A model generated the notes under the pieces. It worked only from the letters and a program-made list of their open reading frames with translations, searched no databases and had not been told where the DNA came from. From NCBI GenBank assembly GCA_944392815.1, contig CALXXY010000001.1, positions 69,141 to 133,140 on the forward strand: a stretch of DNA of 64,000 bases, in the 5' to 3' direction. The DNA is from an uncultured Alphaproteobacteria bacterium. GTDB taxonomy: Bacteria; Pseudomonadota; Alphaproteobacteria; Rs-D84. Made by a program: the position numbers and the translations under genes. Below are positions 1 through 7,768 of this stretch, in pieces (the stretch's first letter is position 1; the number at the start of each line of letters is the position of its first letter).

Positions 1-55
1 TGGTTATGGCGCAGAGCATTGCTCCGGCGATTAAAAACAGTTTCGAAATTTTCAT
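1..55 (-). CDS. Start of an exported (probably cysteine-rich) protein, cut by the window edge
   Basis: Only the first 18 codons are present, running off the left edge. They read as a signal peptide (MKISKLFLIAGAMLCAIT): lysines, then a hydrophobic core. A Shine-Dalgarno stretch (AGGGGAG, read on the minus strand) lies about 8 nt before the ATG. The peptide closely resembles the signal peptide of the cysteine-rich protein at 6551, so I infer a paralogue, but the mature part is not visible. Confidence 0.6.
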   Translation of the reverse strand, partial: MKISKLFLIAGAMLCAIT

Positions 56-433
56 TACTCTGACTCCCCTGTATGTCCCCATCGATTCGTGTTTGGGGGC
101 CAATCCCCGCAGAATCCAAAGGGTGGTTTAGATCTGGCATTTGTTTAGTTGACGCAAGCCCAGAAATTCCACTATAATGTCCACATAGAAATGCCGAATC
201 TAAACGACCGTTTATTTTCGGCATCTTTTTTTTGCATTTTTCGGCAGATTTCCGCGCATACGCGCGGGATTTTATTACCGTTGCGGGGCAAAGTTCCCCT
301 CTGCGGAGGGGTGGGCGAAGCTCGGGGTGGTTATTATACCCCACCCCCCGACGGTCTGGCGACCGCCACCCCCCGCCCCAAAAATGGTGCGGTGGGCATT
401 CTGCTTGGTTATTGTTCGGACATGCTCTCCCCT

Positions 434-574
434 GTCATTCCCGCGCAGGCGGGAATAGGGTCTATTAAATTCATATCGCAGATTTCGTAATAATAAAAAC
501 ACAACACAGAATTATCGCCCCAATTAAATAACTAATAACACACCAAGCCCTATTCCCGCCTGCGCGGGAATGAC
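434..574. repeat. REP-like inverted pair (27 bp arms)
   Basis: Positions 434-460 (GTCATTCCCGCGCAGGCGGG...) and 548-574 are exact reverse complements over 27 nt. Each arm is itself a partial palindrome (CCCGC-GCAG-GCGGG). This is typical of short interspersed palindromic repeats in noncoding DNA, and the pair could fold into one long hairpin around an AT-rich 87-nt loop. Confidence 0.8.
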
Positions 575-590
575 AGAATGTTTGTTGTGC

Positions 591-704
591 GGGGCCCCGG
601 GCGCGGGAATGACAAGAATTATTGTTTAAGGGATATTAAATTCCCGCCTTGTCCACCCCACAAACACATTCGTGTTTGCGGGGGCCCCGGGCGCGGGAAT
701 GACA
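591..704. repeat. 24-bp direct repeat pair, same REP family
   Basis: GGGGCCCCGGGCGCGGGAATGACA occurs at 591-614 and 681-704 in the same orientation. The GCGCGGGAATGACA half is shared with the inverted pair at 434/548, so all four belong to one family. Confidence 0.75.
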
Positions 705-1046
705 GGTTATGGGGAGTAAGTGCGCGTTCTTGAAATCTCTAACCACCCCGCCCGAACCACCCACGCGACACGTCGCGCGGGGCCCGGTGTTGGGGCACCC
801 CTCCAATGGAGGGGAACTTATTCCGCAACGAGACGAAGGCCAAGTTCCCCTCTGTGGAGGGGTGGCGCGCTTTGCGCGACGGGGTGGTCATTGTGTCCCA
901 GGGGTGGGGATTAATTTGCGGGGGTGACGATTGTACCGCCACCGGGCAGAACTGGTGTGATTTCGCCCGCCGGCAGTTCAAGCCGCGACAACACGGGCTA
1001 TTTCAGTTATGAACAAAATTGTCCCTATTCCAAGGGTTTTGGTCAA

Positions 1047-1370
1047 CTATAAAACGCGGGGAACGTTCATCTTGTGCTGCACAACATCGCGCGTCAGACG
1101 CCATTTCAGCGCACCGCGAACCAGTGCCATTTCGTCCGGGGTTAATTTGAAAATCGTGGCGCACGGCGTAATCGTTTGAAAAACTTCGCCATCGGAATAC
1201 AGGCGCAACCCGCCGACATCGACCGCGTGCGATTCCGGCCGATCCATCACGAACGTTTGTGGCGTGTTAATCGCCGATATCAAATCAGACAACATTATCG
1301 TCCTGGTGGCGTATGGTTGGTGCGTGGCCAAAATTCTGTGCGCAGATATTAAAATATTTTCACGTTTCAT
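1047..1370 (-). CDS. Hypothetical protein (107 aa)
   Basis: I chose the internal ATG at 1370 because AGGA lies 9-12 nt upstream of it (GACAGGATTTGAAATT). Upstream in-frame sequence has no such signal. The product is soluble, has no signal peptide or membrane segment and no motif I recognise. It is a lone transcription unit facing away from tRNA-Lys. Whether it is expressed is uncertain, but the codon pattern looks coding. Confidence 0.55.
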   Translation of the reverse strand: MKRENILISAHRILATHQPYATRTIMLSDLISAINTPQTFVMDRPESHAVDVGGLRLYSDGEVFQTITPCATIFKLTPDEMALVRGALKWRLTRDVVQHKMNVPRVL

Positions 1371-1585
1371 AATTTCAAATCCTGTCGTTGGTTGCGGGTC
1401 AGTATACCACCGCAATCATATTTGTCAACCGGTGCAGCGGAACGCTATACGGCACGATTTCATGTGGCGGATAAAAAAATTCATGCCGCGCGGTATTTTT
1501 TCTTGATTTTTTATTTTTTATATGTCAAAATAACCGCCGGACTTTGGAAATGGTGACGCTTGCGTCCCTTTTCCAGTTCAGTTTT

Positions 1586-1661
1586 GGGAACATAGCTCAG
1601 TTGGTAGAGCAAATGACTTTTAATCATTGGGTCCAGGGTTCGAGTCCCTGTGTTCCCACCA
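1586..1661 (+). tRNA. tRNA-Lys (anticodon TTT)
   Basis: 76 nt including an encoded CCA. The acceptor stem GGGAACA pairs with TGTTCCC. The D-arm reads GCTC...GAGC, the anticodon loop is CTTTTAA between ATGA and TCAT, and the T-arm is CAGGGTTCGAGTCCCTG. It is followed at once by an intrinsic terminator. Confidence 0.97.
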
Positions 1662-1667
1662 CGATAA

Positions 1668-1696
1668 CCCGCGGTCCCCGCGGGATTTTTGTTTTT
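1668..1696 (+). terminator. Intrinsic terminator of tRNA-Lys
   Basis: Seven-base-pair stem CCCGCGG / CCGCGGG with loop TCC, followed by ATTTTTGTTTTT. Confidence 0.9.
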
Positions 1697-1895
1697 GGTG
1701 CATTTTGAAAATATAAGCACATATGAATTATTACCAATTGCAGTGCGGGATTAAATGGTGGTACAATGTATCCGTGCATTTCGCACAGGAGAGAGAAGCC
1801 CGCCCCGCCCGTTCGTGATTATTTGACCCAATCCCCGGGACGCCCAACAGGCGCACTGCGGCGGCAAATATTTGACGGACGGGGCGCGAATGTTG

Positions 1896-2246
1896 TTATT
1901 CTTTGATATAGCAATCACGCACGATTTCGTCATAATTTGCGGACGCGCGACGCGCAGTTTCAGATTTTGTGAATAATATCGCGCATTCTTTGAACGTTTC
2001 ATTATTTGGGCAACCATAGCATGCCTTCATGGCGGTGGCGTCCAGCCGATTTAACGATGTTTTCGATATACATTTTTTCGTGATTTTGTCGAAAAACTGG
2101 GTGGCCTCGTCACAGCGAACGCATTCGTTTGCGGTGTGGTCTATGCCCTGATATGCGGTTGTTTCGCATTCGATACATTCGTTGGACGTTTTGCTGGCGC
2201 AATGGTGCGTGCCACAGGTACCTATTCCGACGCTTGTGCAGGGTTC
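1896..2246 (-). pseudogene. Decayed cysteine-rich protein gene
   Basis: An open minus-strand frame of 116 codons, ending in TAA at 1896, encodes a strikingly cysteine-rich protein (motifs CGTHHCA, ECIEC, ECVRC, ACYGC), like the cysteine-rich exported proteins elsewhere in the window. It has no start codon near its 5' end: an in-frame TGA sits at 2247-2249. A -1 shift at the CCCT near 2240 would join it to the short ATG frame starting at 2278 (MSMGVQSMGCENP...), giving a continuous cysteine-rich reading. I read it as a frameshifted, probably dead gene. A programmed frameshift is the alternative. Confidence 0.5.
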
Positions 2247-2282
2247 TCACACCCCATCGATTGAACACCCATCGACATTTTT
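2197..2282 (-). repeat. 86-bp dispersed repeat, copy 1 (hairpin plus MS-GV--MGC reading frame)
   Basis: 83 of 86 nt are identical to 22502-22587, and a diverged relative is at 6318-6360 on the plus strand. Read on the minus strand it starts ATG-TCG-ATG-GGT-GTT and contains two adjacent hairpins (TCGATGG-GTGTT-CAATCGA with one mismatch, then GGGT-GTGAGA-ACCC). An 18-codon frame (2278 down to 2222) ends in TAG. It lies immediately 5' of the decayed cysteine-rich frame. Confidence 0.75.
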
Positions 2283-2362
2283 GGGTTATCGTGTTGCGCA
2301 TTTTAATGCAAGGGGATTTTATGAACGGCGTGCGTATAGAACTGTGCTCTCTGCACTCTAAT

Positions 2363-2390
2363 AAAAAACGGGGGCGGGCCCCGTTTTTTT
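2363..2390 (-). terminator. Terminator of rne
   Basis: Hairpin CGGGG / CCCCG with A- and T-tracts on both sides, so it can act in both directions. It abuts the rne stop codon. Confidence 0.85.
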
Positions 2391-4189
2391 TATCCAACCA
2401 ATTTTTGCCAAATTGTTTTGTGTTTGGCGGCTGGTTGTTTTTTGCGCCGACGACGTGGCGCGTTCATAGTTGTTTTTTTCGCGTCGATGTGTTGCGCGTT
2501 TTTCTTTTTCGCGTCAGTTGATGGCGCGTATGCGTTCAACAATTCTTCGGTTTTGTTTTGTTCGGGCGCGACGCGTTGGATTGAATATTGGTCTATATTC
2601 ATCAAACTGTCATCGCCAACAATTACAATTTCCGTTTCGAATTCAGATTCCATCGCCGCCAATTCCGCGCGTTTATTATTCAACAAATAAATTGCCACAT
2701 CGGTCGGAACTGTCATGATAATTTTCTGGGCACTTTTGGCCAGCAATTTTTCCTGCAGATGACGGAACAGAATTATCGACGCGGTTTGAATCGACGGAAC
2801 CACGCCCGCGCCCATACAGTGTGGACACTGGACATATGACGATTCCATAAAACTGCTGCGCAGACGTTGACGCGACAACATCAACACGCCGAAATTATTG
2901 ATTTTAGCAACCTGGGTACGGGCACGATCGCGTTTCATAACCTCGCGCATTTTGGATTCCAGTTTGCGGTTGTTTTTTTCTTCTTCCATATCAATAAAAT
3001 CGATTGCGACAATGCCCGCCAAATCACGCAGGCGCAATTGCAGGGCGATTTCTTCGGCGGCCTCGAGATTGGTATTCAGGGCCGTTTGTTCGATATCTTT
3101 TTCCTTTATCGCGCGCGATGAATTGACGTCGATTGTCACCATGGCTTCGGTCTGATTGATAACCAGCGAACCACCAGACGGCAATTGCACGTATGGGCCG
3201 TGCATACCCTCGAGCTGTTTTTCAACGCCGGCTTTGACCATTAATGGAACAGCAGGGTCGCGATACTGCACCAATTGTTTGCGTGGCACACGGCCGTACA
3301 TTTGCTGGAAATACTGTTTGGCGGCGTCATATGCCTCGTCCCCTTGGATAATCAAGACGTCTTCTTTGTCCGACAGGAAATCGCGCACAACGCGGCGCAA
3401 CAGTGAATCTTCGGTGTGAATGGTGACGGGTGCCACTGATTCCAGTGTTGTTTTGCGGATTTCATTCCACAAATTCACCAGGTAATCGTAATCTTTGGCA
3501 ATATCAACCGCGTTCGCACCGAATGCAGCGGTACGCAAAACAACCGTCATGCCACGTGGTATTTTTAATTCATGCAGAATTTCACGCAAACGCGCACGTT
3601 CGGATTTGTCCGAAATTTTTTTCGAAATACCATAACTGTTGCGTTTACGGGAATTTGGCATCAACACAGCAAAACGACCCGCCAACGACAAATACGTTGT
3701 CATGGACGCGCCCTTTTGTCCGCGTTCTTCTTTGACGCCCTGGACCAGTAATATTTGTTTTGGTTTTATAACGTCCTGGATTTTAAATTCATGGGAACGT
3801 TTAAGCAGTTCTTTGTTATCCTCGCCCGCGCTGTGATCGTCGTATTCGGCGACTTCGTCGGCCTCGTCATCAGGGTCATCGTCGTCATCAACGATGTTGG
3901 CATGCGCCAATTCCAATAACTTTTTTTTCTGTTCTGGGGTCACCTGGTAATAATCGGGGTGAATTTCAGAAAACGGCAAAAATCCGTTTTTACCCGAACC
4001 GTAATCAACAAATGCCGCCTGCAAGGAAGGTTCGACGCGAATAACCTTGGCCAGATAAATGTTGCCCTTTATCTGGGGTTTTGTGGTTGTTTCGACGTCA
4101 AAATCAGAAACACGATTGGTTGTGGTATCCACAACGACTACACGCGTTTCCTCCGGGTGGACTGCGTCCACATAGATCTTCTTTGACAT
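2390..4189 (-). CDS. rne: Ribonuclease E/G family endoribonuclease
   Basis: Single-strand-specific endonuclease of mRNA decay and rRNA/tRNA maturation. The 599-residue protein has an S1 RNA-binding domain (about 36-175) interrupted by a long acidic insert (residues 101-125, many Asp/Glu) typical of alphaproteobacterial RNase E. The catalytic DNase-I-like region carries TIDVNSSRA (Asp354) and AIDFIDM (Asp397), the two metal-binding aspartates. The zinc link CPHC is at 455-458. The C-terminal tail after about 540 is short and basic (RRRRKK), much shorter than the degradosome scaffold of enterobacterial RNase E. Monocistronic with its own terminator. Confidence 0.95.
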   Translation of the reverse strand: MSKKIYVDAVHPEETRVVVVDTTTNRVSDFDVETTTKPQIKGNIYLAKVIRVEPSLQAAFVDYGSGKNGFLPFSEIHPDYYQVTPEQKKKLLELAHANIVDDDDDPDDEADEVAEYDDHSAGEDNKELLKRSHEFKIQDVIKPKQILLVQGVKEERGQKGASMTTYLSLAGRFAVLMPNSRKRNSYGISKKISDKSERARLREILHELKIPRGMTVVLRTAAFGANAVDIAKDYDYLVNLWNEIRKTTLESVAPVTIHTEDSLLRRVVRDFLSDKEDVLIIQGDEAYDAAKQYFQQMYGRVPRKQLVQYRDPAVPLMVKAGVEKQLEGMHGPYVQLPSGGSLVINQTEAMVTIDVNSSRAIKEKDIEQTALNTNLEAAEEIALQLRLRDLAGIVAIDFIDMEEEKNNRKLESKMREVMKRDRARTQVAKINNFGVLMLSRQRLRSSFMESSYVQCPHCMGAGVVPSIQTASIILFRHLQEKLLAKSAQKIIMTVPTDVAIYLLNNKRAELAAMESEFETEIVIVGDDSLMNIDQYSIQRVAPEQNKTEELLNAYAPSTDAKKKNAQHIDAKKTTMNAPRRRRKKQPAAKHKTIWQKLVG

Positions 4190-4394
4190 TCAATAATCCT
4201 TTTGTGTTGTGGGCGTATGCAATGGCAAAAATCCGTCCCCGTGGGGCGTCCATGCCCATGCCAAGGGAATGCGCAACGATGATATACAGCGCATAACGAA
4301 TTAATGAAAGCAGTGACAATACAAACACTTATATCTATCCCATTTCATACGTCAACCCCCAGCATAACATGCCAGGGCCACGCACGCAAGGCAT

Positions 4395-5423
4395 TTATTT
4401 TTTCCTGGATTTAATATTTTTTATTTTGGCGGGAATTTGGGGAATTATTTCACGCGCGTCGTTCACCCAGCGTTTCATGCGAACGCGCAACCAATGTTCG
4501 TATATGAAAAACAGCCCCCCCACCCCAATTAACGGCAACAGATAGTATATGATTCTGTATGCCAACAGGGCGCCGAATATGTCCGCTTTGTCCACTGCGT
4601 CGGGCAACGCCAATAAAAATATACTTTCGAATACGCCGATACCACCGGGAACCTGGCTGAAAATGCCGGTTGCCTGGGCGATAACAAACAGGCCGATATA
4701 TGTTCCAAATGGAATGTGCACAAACGGCAACAGGCAACAATACAGCACCAACCCGGCCAAAACACTGTCCGTCGCGCCCAAAATTATTTGCAACAACGCT
4801 GTTTTAGTGGTCGGAACCTGGAATTTAATTTTGCCGATGTTAATGTGTTTTTTGCTGAAAAATAATGTCGCCGCCAAATACGCCAACACAGCCGCCGCGC
4901 AGATTATAAACAGGGTATTAATGCCAACACTGGCACCAACTGACCTGTCCAAAATTTCGGTTGGCACCAGAAAATACCCCGCAATAACGATGGCTGAACA
5001 CCCCAGGAAAAACGTAAATCCCGAAAAAGTTATCATTTTCACAATGTCGCCGCCACTGATACGCCAACGGGTATACAGACGGTACCGAATGGCGCCGCCA
5101 CTGACGACCGCGTTGCCGGCATTGTTGCTGATTGCGAACCCCAACATGCCCGCCAACATCCATTTCCACCATGAAACGCGCGACGCCGCCCCGATATAGC
5201 GCAACGCCAAAAAATCATACAGCGACAAACACAAATACCCCAACAGGCACGCCAAACATGCCCCCACCAGATTTGCAATCGGAATATTAATCAGTGCGTG
5301 CGCAATGTCCGACAAACTGTATTCATGCAGTTGCCACCACAGCATAACTGCGGCCAATAAAAAGAAAAAAATGCCTGAATAACTGACTACTTTTTTGAAC
5401 AGGCGTTTTGCCTTGACTGACAT
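4395..5423 (-). CDS. Lysylphosphatidylglycerol-synthase-TM / UPF0104 family membrane protein
   Basis: Integral membrane protein of 342 residues with about eight hydrophobic segments, in the family that includes the flippase half of MprF. The family motifs are visible as SNNAGNAVVSGGAIRYRLY and QVPGGIGVFE. I chose the ATG at 5423 because AGGATTTTT precedes it and the upstream in-frame extension is hydrophilic without a start signal. The catalytic aminoacyl-transferase domain of MprF is absent, so a lipid-flipping or envelope role is inferred only from the family. It is divergent from rph. Confidence 0.8.
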   Translation of the reverse strand: MSVKAKRLFKKVVSYSGIFFFLLAAVMLWWQLHEYSLSDIAHALINIPIANLVGACLACLLGYLCLSLYDFLALRYIGAASRVSWWKWMLAGMLGFAISNNAGNAVVSGGAIRYRLYTRWRISGGDIVKMITFSGFTFFLGCSAIVIAGYFLVPTEILDRSVGASVGINTLFIICAAAVLAYLAATLFFSKKHINIGKIKFQVPTTKTALLQIILGATDSVLAGLVLYCCLLPFVHIPFGTYIGLFVIAQATGIFSQVPGGIGVFESIFLLALPDAVDKADIFGALLAYRIIYYLLPLIGVGGLFFIYEHWLRVRMKRWVNDAREIIPQIPAKIKNIKSRKK

Positions 5424-5546
5424 AAAAATCCTTTTCCGATTGTCCAGGATACACATATACGCGACAAAAATCAAATGTAAAAAGCGTTGCAATCCTGAAC
5501 ATCTGTTATATAGTAATGTGAAATTTAAACAAAGGATATTTGAATT

Positions 5547-6263
5547 ATGATGCGTCCATCTTTGCGCCAGGCCACACAAATCCGCCCTGTTTCGATGGAA
5601 ACAGCCGTTAACAAATGGGCCGAAGGGTCATGTTTAATCAAAATCGGCGGAACCCAGGTTTTATGTACTGCATCGGTGGAATTTAATCAGCCACTGTGGA
5701 AACGTTTGCAAAATAAAACTGGCGGTTGGGTGACGGCTGAATACGCCATGATTCCACGCGCAAACGGTACACGCAAATCGCGCGAGGCATTGTTAAAAGA
5801 TCACCGCACCGCGGAAATTTCTCGACTGGTTGGGCGGGCGCTGCGCAGCGCGGTTGATATGGGAAAACTGGGCAAACACACGATAACTGTCGACTGCGAT
5901 GTGATTCAGGCCGATGGCGGCACGCGATGCGCCGCAATTACAGGTGGATATGTCGCATTGGTGTTGGCTGTGCGTTGGCTGATTGAACGTGGACGCATTG
6001 CTGAAAATCCTGTACGGGATTATGTTGCCGCGATTTCAGCGGGCATATTTAACGGCGAATTAATTTTGGATTTGGATTATGACGAAGATTGCGTCGCAGA
6101 AATCGATTCTAATTTCGTGATGGCGGGCAATGGCGATTTGATTGAAATCCAGGCCACTGGTGAACAGCACCCATTTAATCGCGCCCAAATTGAACAGTTA
6201 ATGGATATGGCCACCGATGGGTGCAAAAAATTAATCGAATTACAAAAACAAGTATTGGAATAA
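5547..6263 (+). CDS. rph: Ribonuclease PH
   Basis: Phosphate-dependent 3'-5' exoribonuclease trimming tRNA 3' ends. The 238-residue length matches the family. The RNase-PH fold is clear: MRPSLRQATQIRPV at the N-terminus, GTQVLCTASVE, EYAMIPRANGTR, and the phosphate-site region QADGGTRCAAITGGYVAL. An AAAGGATA box precedes the ATG. A plausible promoter (TTGCAA 5487-5492, TATAGT 5509-5514) lies upstream, divergent from the flippase-like gene. Confidence 0.95.
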   Translation: MMRPSLRQATQIRPVSMETAVNKWAEGSCLIKIGGTQVLCTASVEFNQPLWKRLQNKTGGWVTAEYAMIPRANGTRKSREALLKDHRTAEISRLVGRALRSAVDMGKLGKHTITVDCDVIQADGGTRCAAITGGYVALVLAVRWLIERGRIAENPVRDYVAAISAGIFNGELILDLDYDEDCVAEIDSNFVMAGNGDLIEIQATGEQHPFNRAQIEQLMDMATDGCKKLIELQKQVLE

Positions 6264-6317
6264 AAAACGGGACATAAATGCCCCTTGCATTATTCACGTT
6301 AACGCGATATTATACGA

Positions 6318-6419
6318 ATGTCAGCGGGTGTTCCGCTGATGGGGTGTCGAAACCTCTGCCTTAGCGTCGAACGGGAAAAAACTGGCGCGCACGCGCTGTT
6401 TTTATGCGACGTAAAATAA
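6318..6419 (+). CDS. Possible leader peptide (33 aa, three Cys)
   Basis: Short frame MSAGVPLMGCRNLCL... with cysteine codons at residues 10, 14 and 30. It has no strong Shine-Dalgarno sequence. It is homologous at the nucleotide level to the 86-bp repeat copies on the minus strand at 2197 and 22502, and shares their first hairpin with compensatory base changes (TCAGCGG-GTGTT-CCGCTGA). It may be a real leader peptide or a relic of a cysteine-rich gene. Confidence 0.35.
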   Translation: MSAGVPLMGCRNLCLSVEREKTGAHALFLCDVK

Positions 6420-6497
6420 AAACTCCTGACCACGGGTCAGGAGGGTCACGAATATCAAATAAGTGACACAATTCTAAGGATTGTTTCGAACCTCCTG

Positions 6498-6525
6498 ACC
6501 ACCAAATTTTTTGGTGGTTTTTCTT
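6498..6525 (+). terminator. Intrinsic terminator in front of the cysteine-rich genes
   Basis: ACCACCAAA (6498-6506) / TTTGGTGGT (6510-6518) with loop TTT, followed by TTTTCTT. It sits 25 nt before the start codon at 6551, so it would end transcripts before the gene unless antitermination occurs. Confidence 0.8.
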
Positions 6526-6550
6526 ATTCAGAAAAAACAGGAGTAAAACA

Positions 6551-6994
6551 ATGAAATCGAAAATATTAATCGCCGGCGCAATACTGTGCGCAATAACCAC
6601 CACCGGCGCCCACGCCGTGACCAAATGCGTCGCATTTGACAGCAGCACGAAATGTACGTCAGATTATACACAATACCAATATCATCCCGATTGGGCATCT
6701 ACGTGTACAGCAAACGGGGTAAGCACACCGATAAGCGGTATAGCAATATGCAGTAGTACAAAAGGCGCATATCAATTCGTCACAGCAACAGAACTGGATA
6801 TATCGTCTACACTTGACGAAAACCTGAATTGCTGGTGCAAAATGACAAGTCCCGCCGCGTCGCGGCGCTGGGTGTTCAACACCTCTTACTCGTCGGCCGG
6901 TTTTTGCGCCCGGGCTTGCGCGACCTACTGTGCGGACCGCTTCCAGGGCATTCCGACCATGCGGTCTGCGATACTTGGTTCTCTGTCTGACTAA
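6551..6994 (+). CDS. Exported cysteine-rich protein
   Basis: 147 residues. A signal peptide (MKSKILIAGAILCAITTTGAHA) is followed by a mature domain with about 13 cysteines, including CWCKMTSP and a C-x3-C-x3-C pattern (CARACATYC) near the end. The cysteines suggest a disulfide-bonded periplasmic or surface protein. An ACAGGAG box lies 8 nt before the ATG. It forms a unit with the gene at 7006 and sits behind a terminator/attenuator leader. Function unknown. The signal peptide resembles the partial gene at 1-55. Confidence 0.75.
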   Translation: MKSKILIAGAILCAITTTGAHAVTKCVAFDSSTKCTSDYTQYQYHPDWASTCTANGVSTPISGIAICSSTKGAYQFVTATELDISSTLDENLNCWCKMTSPAASRRWVFNTSYSSAGFCARACATYCADRFQGIPTMRSAILGSLSD

Positions 6995-7005
6995 CGGGGG
7001 CGACG

Positions 7006-7284
7006 ATGAAAAGAATAATTGTATTAGTCCTGGCAATTGCGCCGGTGTGCGCAATTGCCGCCGAACCGTCCACGTCATGCCCGTCGGGCTATACTGCGGT
7101 GGTCGAGGAACACATGGATATTGCGAACACTTCATGCCCATCGGGCTATACGTCCGTCGGCACAGCAACCAGTTGTATCGCGTCCAATCCCGGCGGCTCA
7201 TGTATTATGTATGCACCGGTTGGGGTGTCCTATACAGACGCCACCGGCACATATGAATACACCGAGGCCTGCGCAATGGAATAA
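7006..7284 (+). CDS. Small exported cysteine-rich repeat protein
   Basis: 92 residues with a signal peptide ending near AIAA. The mature part contains two copies of a TSCPSGYT motif followed by further cysteines (TSC, GSC, EAC). A GGGGG box precedes the ATG, 12 nt after the upstream gene, so they are co-transcribed. No enzyme motif is visible. A surface or adhesion-like role is only an inference from the tandem CPSGYT units and export signal. Confidence 0.7.
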   Translation: MKRIIVLVLAIAPVCAIAAEPSTSCPSGYTAVVEEHMDIANTSCPSGYTSVGTATSCIASNPGGSCIMYAPVGVSYTDATGTYEYTEACAME

Positions 7285-7286
7285 AC

Positions 7287-7422
7287 CACCCCGTCGCGCA
7301 AAGCGTGGCGATCCAGTAAATAAAAAGCACTGCGGGCGTTCGCCCGCAGACATATTGCACTGGATTGCCACAGTCGTACGCCAACGTTTCCAACGTTGAT
7401 CGTACTCCTTCGCAATGACAGG
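7287..7422. repeat. Large imperfect palindrome (REP/MITE-like)
   Basis: GTGGCGATCCAGT (7305-7317) pairs with ACTGGATTGCCAC (7359-7371). Inside is a 9-bp hairpin CTGCGGGCG-TT-CGCCCGCAG (7330-7349), and beyond it a second hairpin CAACGTT-TCC-AACGTTG (7382-7398). The GTGGCAATCCAG / CGCAATGAC ends resemble palindromic repeats common in rickettsia-like alphaproteobacterial genomes. No gene lies between 7285 and 7523. Confidence 0.7.
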
Positions 7423-7523
7423 GACAGAGTATGCGAACGGCGGTTCGAACGGCTTTTTCGCCGGTTCGAATCCGTATCCTTGCACAGAAATAAAAAAACG
7501 CCCGTTGGGCGATTTTTTATTTC

Positions 7524-7601
7524 TGGGGCGGATAACCGGATTCGAACCGGCGACACCTGGTACCACAAACCAGTGCTCTAACCAACTGAGCTACATCCGC
7601 C
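7524..7601 (-). tRNA. tRNA-His (anticodon GTG)
   Basis: The anticodon loop TTGTGGT is closed by CTGGT/ACCAG. The extra 5' G (G-1, at 7601) opposite C73 is typical of tRNA-His. CCA is encoded. It is 11 nt from tRNA-Ala, probably one transcript. Confidence 0.95.
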
Positions 7602-7612
7602 ATACTGAAACC

Positions 7613-7688
7613 TGGTGGAGCTGATCGGACTCGAACCGACGACCCCTTGCATGCCATGCAAGTGCTCTACCAACTGAGCTACAACCCC
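7613..7688 (-). tRNA. tRNA-Ala (anticodon GGC)
   Basis: The anticodon loop ATGGCAT is closed by CTTGC/GCAAG. The acceptor stem GGGGTTG/CAGCTCC contains the G3-U70 pair that marks alanine tRNAs. CCA is encoded. Confidence 0.96.
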
Positions 7689-7768
7689 ATGCATTGCGCT
7701 ATTTTATATTTCTTCTTGCAAAAAGTCAAATCAATTTGCTAACATTTTTTAACACAAGGAGTTTTACA

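Larger units (their letters stand above)
56..1046. other. Gene-poor, repeat-rich intergenic region
   Basis: I find no convincing gene here. Open frames in it have no ribosome-binding sites and run through GC-rich palindromes. The stretch holds REP-like elements: copies of a CCCCTC-N3-GGAGGGG hairpin near 293-310, 797-815 and 846-862, a 27-bp inverted pair at 434/548 and a 24-bp direct pair at 591/681. The sequence after 862 (GCTTTGCGCGACGGGGTGG) recurs inverted at 7287-7307, next to the palindromic element there. Confidence 0.6.
6318..6525 (+). promoter_or_regulatory. Attenuator-like leader with alternative hairpins upstream of the cysteine-rich genes
   Basis: Four pairing segments are visible. 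Segment 1, CTCCTGACC (6423-6431), pairs with segment 2, GGTCAGGAG (6435-6443). Segment 2 (as GGTCAGGAGG, 6435-6444) can instead pair over 10 bp with segment 3, CCTCCTGACC (6491-6500). Segment 3 overlaps by 3 nt the first strand of an intrinsic terminator (6498-6518). A 33-codon frame ends at 6419, only 3 nt before segment 1, so a ribosome terminating there would cover segment 1 and favour the 2:3 pairing. This is the architecture of transcription attenuation. The signal sensed is not known. Confidence 0.55.

Noticed and set aside
149..981. Several overlapping frames of 60-113 codons on both strands
   Set aside because: They run through GC-rich palindromic repeats, have no ribosome sites and overlap one another.
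2110..2397. 95-residue minus-strand frame containing GVRTLHKRRNRYLWHA
   Set aside because: It crosses the rne terminator and the 86-bp repeat in the non-cysteine frame; the cysteine-rich frame is a better coding candidate.
4549..5199. 216-residue plus-strand frame
   Set aside because: Antisense of the UPF0104 membrane protein gene, which has clear family motifs; the frame has no Shine-Dalgarno sequence.
6318..6525. T-box riboswitch or tmRNA
   Set aside because: No T-box sequence or antiterminator bulge, and no tRNA-like acceptor domain or CCA. Alternative hairpins with a leader frame fit better.
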